Assembly (NCBI RefSeq): GCF_015706575.1 | Contig: NW_024037067.1 | Coordinates: 8,073,909 to 8,137,908, forward strand | Direction: 5' to 3' | DNA: 64,000 nucleotides | Source of the DNA: Patiria miniata | Taxonomy: Eukaryota; Echinodermata; Asteroidea; Valvatida; Asterinidae | In this document: positions 56,505-64,000 of the stretch, in pieces | Layout of the letters: every line of letters starts with the position of its first letter | Position numbering within the stretch: position 1 is the first letter of the stretch | Made by a program: the position numbers and the translations under genes | The notes under the pieces: generated by a model | Database searches by the model: none | Told to the model about the DNA's origin: nothing | Seen by the model: only the letters and a program-made list of their open reading frames with translations

Positions 56505-57362
56505 TGTCTTACTTGCATTTAGAAAACTTGAAATTCAATACGACTTGCTGCATCGCGTATGCACTCGGATCGTACGAGGGGCTTAGCTTTGCTGCGCTAC
56601 ATGACGCAGCGTCACGTATTTTTGAAGTTGACGACGGTTCGACGGTGTCTTTATTTCGGCTTCGTCTGCTATTAGTTTGGGTCCTTAACTTTGAAGATTC
56701 CTGCTCAAAATTTGATCGGAACATTAACAGCTTTTAATAATAAAGCTAAAACGGAAAGCCGAACTTTGAAAAAAAAGGCCGTCCTGTCTAATTTCAGCCT
56801 GCTGGCGGTTACCTGATCAACAATTTAGACGTCAGGGCGTCGGGGAATCGCCAGGTCAGGGAACCAGACTGGTAAATACGCCGTAGAAGTGGTTGTGCCA
56901 TACGCCTCTCAGGTCACGCGTTGCCGAGGTCAGGCGTTCCACACAAACCTGGTGTTACGTATAGCGATAGCACCGTGCCCACGTACTTTTTCATCAACTT
57001 TTAATCCGTTGGAAATAAAATAACGGGTATCCGTCACGTTGTAAGTGATGAATACAGCCAGTTATGAAGCACTGTCCCATTTCCAGTCTTATTAATTCTT
57101 AATGTCTGGGATATAAACTAGAAAATGTTCACCTAAATCGCCCATATAAATATCCTGTGGTACAAATGGCGGACGAGACATTGTGTGGACGAGACATTGT
57201 GTGGAACGGTCACTATTGGAGACGACCCCGCGTGACGTCACACTCCTACGTCGTATAATACATTAAATAAACATGAACTATTTATGTCAATTTGAAAAAC
57301 CCAGAAATCCAAATTATGCCAAATTTTGACATTTCTATTTTCATTTCTATTTCTATTTTAAG
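56505..57362. other. Intron, right copy of 2,842-3,684
   Basis: It differs from the left copy by one A deletion near 57,019 and a 16-bp tandem duplication (GGACGAGACATTGTGT, about 57,171-57,202). No exon recognised. Confidence 0.5.
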
Positions 57363-57404
57363 GCAAACAAGTGAACATCGGAACAAGCGACCGTGTTTCT
57401 ATTG
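57363..57404 (+). CDS. Candidate 42-nt mini-exon, right copy
   Basis: It has the same sequence and splice signals as 3,685-3,726 and is phase 1-1. In this copy it lies downstream of the frameshifted Ig exon, so it would be out of frame if the deletion is real. Confidence 0.45.
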
Positions 57405-59134
57405 GTAAGTGTGATTCCGTGTTGTTACTTTCAAATCGACAGAATAATCATCAGTTGTTTTTGTAAATAACTAGCGGGATGCCGCGCTTTGCGCGGCACC
57501 CGCTAGCTTGGCGGAATAATATACTAATATTTACTGTAACCCAATTTGCATGTTGACCCAAGTGGGCATGGTCATTCTCTGGTGAAAACCCATTTCTCAT
57601 CATCAATGTTGTGTTTGCATGATGGCGATACGTTTTGGTGTGTTTTCACCGTTGATGTTGTAATACGTAACTATTCAAGGTCTGAAAAAGCACACCGAAT
57701 TTGCCAAAAAAAACAAAACAAAACAAATCAATCTTTTTTTTCACGTGCCAACCGTGACTTAGAGGACAATGAAATCGGTGCATGTATCGTCACCGACACC
57801 ACGAAGTAACACGCAAGTCCACTTCAGCGTTACTCCGTGAAAACCGCTTAATGACAAATGTTGGTTTCACAAAAACACTCAAGCGTGCCCGCGCACATAG
57901 GACACTGGCGCAAACGATTTTCGTTTTCACAAAGTTACAACACTGTAATACTATTTGGATAAAAACGTTTTAAACTGATTGACAGGAATGTAATTCATCC
58001 GTATTCTTGTAGGATTACAGAAAATTTTAATAAAATGGCTTCAAACTGCATATGGTGAAATAAAGATGAGCGCTACTTCGTGAAAACGAAAATGACCGAG
58101 TCATCGCACAGTGTACATGAGTGTTACTTCGTGATAACGATACACACTCGGTTCTGTAAAAATTTAGGTATAGAAACTTGGTAACCTTTTGAATGTGTAT
58201 ATATACATGCCATTTAAGCACCAGCATACAGAGACCAAGCCTCTCCATTAATCCTTGCATTTTGTGCTTCTGCACCACTCTTTAGGCCTTTAAAAAACAA
58301 ATGACACACAGACATCAGACAGACAAACGACAGACAGACTTACAGACAGCGTAAGATTTTTTAAGCTCTGGTAACAGAGCTTCTGTAAGTCACTCGGTTG
58401 TCGATCGGTCGGGCGGTCAGTCCCCCTAAAAAATATTGACCAAAAACGAACCCCCACTCACCCTTAAAATTGTAAGTACAAAATTGTAACTGTAAAAAAA
58501 AAAAAAGCCTACATTATCTACTTGACAAGAAGTGTTTGTAACAATTCGTGACATTGTTTATGAAATTGTTTCCATAAAGGAAAGAAAATATGCGGTGATG
58601 TGATAGTCAAGTGGTTCGTGCGCTACGAATTGAGGAAGTTAGGGGGCTTCCATACAAAGGTCACTATACATCACCCCTGCGTCTGGCCCCATGTCATTTT
58701 AACGAGTCTCAGGGCGTCGGAGTGAGGATACAGTTGCATTATGAAGGTCACTAATATTTTAAATTGTGACTGTCAACAAAATGGGAAATTCTTATTTCAA
58801 CTGACAATCACGACCAAGTGAGTAATAATTGTATAATTTCATGCAAGACTTTCATGCAAGACGGCTAGAGCTTGTCGTGCATTCGCAATTGTTTCATAGA
58901 GGATGAATTTCGCCCCTCGCTTGGCAATATAGAAAACAAAATGAACACAATTGCAAATGCATGAAATTATTTGAGCAATATAGTTGCAGGGACTAATTCA
59001 ATCACAAGGAACGTCTAAATTTGTGCACAGCGCCACCAAGTGTCAGAAACCCCAGTAAGAAATTCTTGGGAAATTTGAAGTCAAGTTGCTACTTTACTAA
59101 ATCGGCTTTCCTTCTTTTCATCTGAACGTCACAG
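57405..59134. other. Intron, right copy of 3,727-5,456
   Basis: It has the same hairpin (57,470-57,510), CTTCGTGAAAACG motifs and CAGA tract as the left copy, with about five substitutions noticed. No exon recognised. Confidence 0.5.
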
Positions 59135-59301
59135 GTCTTTCCTTGCGGGAAGTAGGAAACCATGAAAACCAGTTCATAATCCAAGATGGCGACTACTTTG
59201 ACACGTATTGCGACACGGTGCCCCCTACCACCGCATCAAACATCGGCGAATCTTGCTCACTAGAGGATCAACAAAAACATCCCTTTATTTGCCAGATGTA
59301 A
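59135..59301 (+). CDS. Terminal exon of the lectin-like gene, right copy
   Basis: Identical in structure to 5,457-5,623: acceptor CACAG, phase-1 start, ending HPFICQM and TAA at 59,299-59,301. With the exons at 39,501, 52,378, 53,611 and 57,363 it would complete a secreted protein of about 530 residues (if the Ig exon were unbroken as in the left copy). Any intermediate exons remain unknown. Confidence 0.6.
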
Positions 59302-59665
59302 ACGATTTTTTTCAGCAAGGAGGTATAAACATGGGTAATCGTTTTCATTGATATCTTTGGACAACTAAAGATACGAAAAAAAGAAAACGCCATACAAATT
59401 GTCAAGGTCAAGAAATATACTGGCCCAAGGTTTCCTGAACTGACATATTGTTAAATCTTAATACGCACAAATTCCCACAACAGGGTGTTCAAAGAAACTG
59501 AAAAAATAAGAAAAGAAAATAACATAGGAAGCAGTTCAGGTTGTTGACTGCTGGTGACTGTGGAAATTTCAAGTAATATAATCAGCAGTTATCTCTATAT
59601 TAATCGAAAGACACATACCACTAAATTCAGCAGCCCACCACTGATCGTTTACCGACGCAATACGT

Positions 59666-59712
59666 ATTCAATTCAATTCAATTCAATTCAATTCAATTCA
59701 ATTCAATTCAAT
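59666..59712 (-). repeat. (ATTCA)n LINE tail, right copy
   Basis: One pentamer longer than at 5,988-6,029. Confidence 0.75.
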
Positions 59713-60847
59713 GCAACATTTATTTCCAAATCATACAAACACTGTAATAATTACATGAAGAAAAAACAACAACAATAGTTGGAGGCATAAACACAAAAAG
59801 CCGAAGCTTGTAAGGGGAATGCCTTAGAGTTAAATGAACAATACTGGGGTATACATTTGTAGTATGATAGTAAATAAGTACAACATAATATATGTACACA
59901 TTACAGAACAGAAGAAATATAACGGACGCACAAACGAACAAACAAACAAACGGACAAAGGGCGAACAAATGGTAATGAGTAGAATTTGAAATACTAAAAT
60001 AATATTATATGATAGAGGAAAAATAATGTTTAGACGACGCACACGGTTGATACAAAGAGGTATATGTAGACGGAGGGAGAAATGCAAATAGGTATAGGTA
60101 TCAGGGTGAAACAAATAAATAAAAGTAAACAAAAAATTCAATTAGGAAAATTACAACAACAACAAAAAAGAATAAGTGGAGAAAAAACTATGTTACATGA
60201 AGATAGAGGAGGTATTTTTTGTAGGTATTGATGAACACATTTTAAATACAATGAACCATTGCCAGGTTCCTTTCTTCATCAATGAATGAAAACTCCCATA
60301 GGATAACCGACAGAAATCACCATCATCTTTTCAGAGAAACACTTGATTTGTTACCCATTATACAAAACGCAAAAACTTACAAAAAAAGAATATGTTTCAG
60401 ACGACTACTATTATTACAATCTCATTTCAATGTTTATTCATGTGTGTAATCTCTGGTTCTCACTCAGCATAAAACCTTTAAAACATTTAGCATATACCAT
60501 GGTCAGCTGTAAAATGGGTCATTTTTATTAAAACATCATAACTTCTGATAACATGGGTGGATTTCTATATATTTTATTCACTTGAGTGGAACAACATGCT
60601 CGTTTAGTGCATGCTTTATTAGTGTATCAAATTTAATTGTTTTAGTTTTATGGAAACAAAAATATTAATTCTGGTCGCTTTCTGTTGGAACCACCCTGTA
60701 ATTCTTTGATATATTAATGTATTTTGTGCACAAACCATCGCGGCAGCTGACGTTTTAAAGTAACTTTAAAACGTTTGAAAATGCTCGAAGACGTGATGTT
60801 TATAATTCTGAAAAATAACACATTAATTTTAAGTGATACGATTTAAA
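59713..60847 (-). other. Probable LINE 3' region and unassigned sequence, right copy
   Basis: Counterpart of 6,030-7,164. No gene recognised. Confidence 0.35.
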
Positions 60848-60852
60848 GCAAA

Positions 60853-63800
60853 TGTTATATGTTAGGGAAATAACTGGAACGGACTCACCGTAAACCATAG
60901 ACACTGATAGAGTAAGATTCGTTCAAAGCGAGCTGCCATCTTGGAACTCCTTTTATTTGATAACATGTAGTTCGTGCCATACGACATCTCCCCCTTTTCT
61001 AGAACAAAATAAACTGGTTAAGAAAACACATTTACAATGCACATGATTGAGTCTGGGTGTTCAATGTTAGAAAGTGTCTGCAAAATGTTGAGTGTTCCAA
61101 ATCAGCTCCTAGAGTCCAATGTTCTTGGTTCAAGCAGATTTCTAGAGTTCTTGAATTAAATCAGAATGAATTTGTAATTCAGAGATGAGTGCGAGATAAT
61201 GCAAGATTGATTGATTTTAACCGAGTAATGAGTGATGGAGTGAGGACAGTTCAGTGTTCTAGTACATGACATAATCCTGCTGCCATGCTGGTGGTTTCCT
61301 CATTCGCTGAGACAGTCTCACTCCCTGTTGCTGAGCATCTGGGTTTTGTTGGACTGGATCCTCCAGTTGGATCTCGAATTCTGGCTCAGGTGGTGGTTGT
61401 GGCATCCGGACAATATGCCGCCTGTTCCGACGATATTCTGCGCCATTCACTCTCACGATGTAAGAACGGGGTGTGTCTGCTTTACGGAGGACCTCTCCGA
61501 CTGGACCAAGTTTGCCCTTTGTTCTGATCTTCACCCGGGCTCCTGTTTCCAGTTGATCCAATGCATTGGCGCCATGTTTCTGGTTGAAGTAGACTTCTCC
61601 CTTGGACTTGGATGCAGCGTCTGCTTGTTTCAACTTTGTCTGGTTGATTGGTTTCTGAAGGAGATTCTTGGGCAACATTGGTAGGGTAGTGCGTAACTCT
61701 CGTCCCATCATCAGACTTGCCGGACTGACACCAAGACTTGGAAGTGGGGTCGCGCGGTATGTCATGAGAGCTCGTATGGGATCTGGTTGACGCAGGATAC
61801 TCTTGGCCACATGGACAGCTTTTTCGGCTTGCCCATTTGCTTGGGGATAGTGTGGACTGGTGGTGATGTGGTTGAAGCCAAACTCTCTAGCAAACTGTTG
61901 AAACTCTCCTAGGAATTGTGGGCCGTTATCTGATACAACAACGTCAGGGATCCCATATCGTGCAAAGGTAGTTTTCATGAAGTTGATGACTGCTAAGGCT
62001 GTTGTCTTCACAAGGTGATGAATCTCGATCCACCTCGAGTAGTAGTCAACGATCACTAAGTACACCTTCCCTTTCAGCTCTGCAAGATCGCACGCGATTC
62101 GTTGCCATGCTCGTTGGGGTAAAGGTGTTGACATCAGGGGTTCCGCCTTCTGTGCTGGTTGCTTTTCTCTGCAAAACTCGCATTGTTGAATGTGCTGCGC
62201 GATGTCAGTACCGATTCCAGGCCACCATATGGCTTGATTTGCACGGAGTCGGCTCTTGGTGACCCCATGGTGACCCTCATGGAGTTTCTCCAGCATTTCC
62301 TGCTGCATCTTCTGTGGGATGATGATGCGGTCCCCATATGTCAGTATGCCGTTGATCTGGCTTATCTTATCTTGTTCCTCCCAGTATCGCTTGACATCAG
62401 GATCTACGTCCTTGATGTACTTCGGCCAGCCGTCTTTCACGTACGACGATACTAGGGACAATACGTTGTCTTGCACTGTCTCATCTGTGATTTCTGCAAG
62501 TTTGGCATCCGAGGCTGGCCACTGGCTTGTTACCATGCTCACGTGTGCTGCAATTTCTGCTGCGAGATCATCACTGTCATCAGCTGTCTGGTCTGTATGA
62601 ACTGGAGCTCTAGACAGGGTATCTGCAACGACTAGGGTCTTGCCTGGTGAGTAGACAGCTGTACAGTGGAATTTCATGAGGCGCATCAGTAAGCGCTGGC
62701 ATCTCAGTGGTGCGTCACAGAGGTCCTTTGAATTGATCAAAGACACCAGTGGTTTGTGGTCGGTTTGTACGGTCACGTGAAGTCCTCTGATGTAGACATA
62801 AAATCTCTCGCATGCCCATACGCTGGCCAACAACTCTTTCTCGATTTGGGCATACTTCCTCTCAGCAGGAGTCAGGGTACGGGAACAGTAAGCGACTGGC
62901 TTCCATGTCTCATCTTCGTGCTGCTGTAGTAAGCATCCTCCCAGCCCATAGCTACTGGCATCTGCGCTGACCATGGTAGGTTTAGCGGGGTCATAGAAGG
63001 CCAATGTGGGTGATCTGGTGAGGAGTGTCTTGAGGTGTCGGAATGCAATCTTCTGTTGTGCTCCCCACATCCAGTCAACGTTGTCTTTCAGGAGATCAGT
63101 GATTGGGGCTGCAACTGATGCTGCGTTCGGGATGAAGCGGGACAACCAATTGACCATGCCCATGAGCCTCTTGACTTCATCCTTTGATGTTGGTGGGGGC
63201 ATCTGAACGATTGCTGTGATCTTCGTAGGATCAGCATGTATACCATCCTTGTCTAGCTGTAGACCCAGAAAGGTAACCGTCTCTTGAGAAAACTTTGATT
63301 TCTCTTTGTTTAGCCGCAAGCCAGCTTTCTGTAGGATTTGGACTACACGATGCACACGTTGATCGTGCTCTGCCTGTGTTCGGCCGGTGATGAGAATATC
63401 ATCCATGTAGACAACTACACCATCCAGATTGACGAGTAGGTCACACATAATACGCTGATACAACTCAGGCGCTGATGTGATGCCGAAAGGGAGTCGCGTA
63501 AAACAGAAACGCCCAAATGGAGTTATGAAGGTTGTCAATTTCTGACTGTCACTAGCAAGGGGTATCTGCCAAAACCCGTGCTTTGCATCGAGTAAGGAGA
63601 ACACTTGTGCACCAACAATCTTTCCCAAAACCTCTTCCAGGCTGGGGATAGTGAAACGCTCCCTCTGCACAGCTTTATTCAGTTGTCGCAGATCTACACA
63701 GAGTCGAATCTGGTTGTTCTTCTTGGGTACAATCACGATTGGAGCACACCACTCTGTCGGCTCAGTGATGCGCTTCACGATACCTTGGGTTTCCATCTTT

Positions 63801-64000
63801 TCCAGTTCTTGCTTCAACTGGGGAAGTAGGGGCAAGGGGATTCTGCGAGGAGCGGTCACACAGTATGGAGTAGCGGAGTCGGTTAACTTTATGTTAACCG
63901 GTGGGCCTTCAAGATAACCCGTGCCTTCAAACACGTTGTCTCGGTTCACCATGGTGTACACCCGCTGTATCAGACCAAGTGCTTCACATGCTGTCTTGCC
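60853..64000 (-). mobile_element. Ty3/Gypsy element, right copy (cut by the window end)
   Basis: The 3' LTR is 60,853-60,986, preceded by GCAAA (60,848-60,852), the same insertion site as in the left copy. The 5' LTR is outside the window. Same insertion site and target duplication mean this is not an independent insertion but part of the duplicated block. Confidence 0.97.
61259..64000 (-). CDS. Gag-Pol polyprotein of the Gypsy element, right copy (partial at N-terminus)
   Basis: The frame continues open through the window edge; the methionine at 63,961 is internal (the true start would be beyond 64,000). The visible part covers the end of the protease region through RT, RNase H and integrase. 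It is the same as the left copy except for a glycine-to-arginine change at residue ~611 in RT (base 63,349; left-copy base 9,666) just after the YMDD region. All catalytic motifs are intact. Confidence 0.96.
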   Translation of the reverse strand, partial: GKTACEALGLIQRVYTMVNRDNVFEGTGYLEGPPVNIKLTDSATPYCVTAPRRIPLPLLPQLKQELEKMETQGIVKRITEPTEWCAPIVIVPKKNNQIRLCVDLRQLNKAVQRERFTIPSLEEVLGKIVGAQVFSLLDAKHGFWQIPLASDSQKLTTFITPFGRFCFTRLPFGITSAPELYQRIMCDLLVNLDGVVVYMDDILITGRTQAEHDQRVHRVVQILQKAGLRLNKEKSKFSQETVTFLGLQLDKDGIHADPTKITAIVQMPPPTSKDEVKRLMGMVNWLSRFIPNAASVAAPITDLLKDNVDWMWGAQQKIAFRHLKTLLTRSPTLAFYDPAKPTMVSADASSYGLGGCLLQQHEDETWKPVAYCSRTLTPAERKYAQIEKELLASVWACERFYVYIRGLHVTVQTDHKPLVSLINSKDLCDAPLRCQRLLMRLMKFHCTAVYSPGKTLVVADTLSRAPVHTDQTADDSDDLAAEIAAHVSMVTSQWPASDAKLAEITDETVQDNVLSLVSSYVKDGWPKYIKDVDPDVKRYWEEQDKISQINGILTYGDRIIIPQKMQQEMLEKLHEGHHGVTKSRLRANQAIWWPGIGTDIAQHIQQCEFCREKQPAQKAEPLMSTPLPQRAWQRIACDLAELKGKVYLVIVDYYSRWIEIHHLVKTTALAVINFMKTTFARYGIPDVVVSDNGPQFLGEFQQFAREFGFNHITTSPHYPQANGQAEKAVHVAKSILRQPDPIRALMTYRATPLPSLGVSPASLMMGRELRTTLPMLPKNLLQKPINQTKLKQADAASKSKGEVYFNQKHGANALDQLETGARVKIRTKGKLGPVGEVLRKADTPRSYIVRVNGAEYRRNRRHIVRMPQPPPEPEFEIQLEDPVQQNPDAQQQGVRLSQRMRKPPAWQQDYVMY

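Larger units (their letters stand above)
53690..64000 (+). repeat. Right copy of the >=10.3-kb near-identical direct repeat
   Basis: This is the same sequence as 1-10,317. Relative to the left copy it lacks 26 bp in the Ig exon and one A near 57,019. It has a 16-bp tandem duplication at about 57,180-57,200 and one more ATTCA unit at about 59,708. The homology in the left copy begins at window position 1, in the middle of an exon, so the right copy probably starts earlier than 53,690. Confidence 0.97.

Overview
The window looks like nuclear DNA from an animal, most likely a marine invertebrate. It is AT-rich and densely packed with transposon debris, carries retroelements typical of metazoans (Ty3/Gypsy, Penelope-like, LINE), and contains only one recognisable host-gene type, split into small phase-1 exons. 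I cannot fix the species. The mixture of C-type lectin, LamG and Ig modules and the repeat types would fit an amphioxus, a hemichordate, an echinoderm or a mollusc-like genome; this is inference only.

Layout. (a) Positions 1-10,317 reappear almost unchanged at 53,690-64,000 in the same orientation, about 53.7 kb away. The copies differ by a few indels (26, 1, 16 and 5 bp) and about a dozen substitutions noticed by eye. Each copy holds the 3' part of a secreted lectin-like gene (Ig-like exon, mini-exon, terminal exon), a decayed Penelope-like element and a young Gypsy element (cut by the window edge in the second copy). (b) 11.8-20.4 kb is a thicket of foldback elements and palindromes with a nested, 5'-truncated LINE. 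(c) 20.4-27.6 kb holds diverged repeats and a ~190-bp satellite. (d) 27.9-32.55 kb is an element with terminal inverted repeats around a 64-bp minisatellite. (e) 33.2-37.6 kb is a broken second Gypsy element with an extra two-zinc-finger ORF and a hAT-like MITE inside it. (f) 39.5-59.3 kb holds the one gene whose first exon is visible: signal peptide and start of a C-type-lectin domain (39,501), LamG (52,378), Ig-like (53,611), mini-exon (57,363) and last exon (59,135). Its 12.5-kb first intron contains TGACGTCA-rich repeats, a 993-bp tandem duplication, a tRNA-like SINE head and a second TIR-minisatellite-TIR element.

All recognised exon junctions of the lectin gene are phase 1, so its modules are interchangeable cassettes. 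In the left copy the Ig exon keeps the reading frame. In the right copy a 26-bp deletion shifts the frame and brings a stop at 53,811-53,813. The whole pattern fits either a recent tandem gene duplication with a ~53.7-kb unit, one copy being damaged, or an assembly that placed two haplotypes end to end. The sequence alone cannot separate these.

Most interesting: the near-identical 10-kb repeat with a disabling indel; two unrelated TIR elements that both carry a 64-bp minisatellite core, one of them with a monomer resembling the inner edge of its own TIR; and a Gypsy element with a downstream C2H2 zinc-finger ORF.
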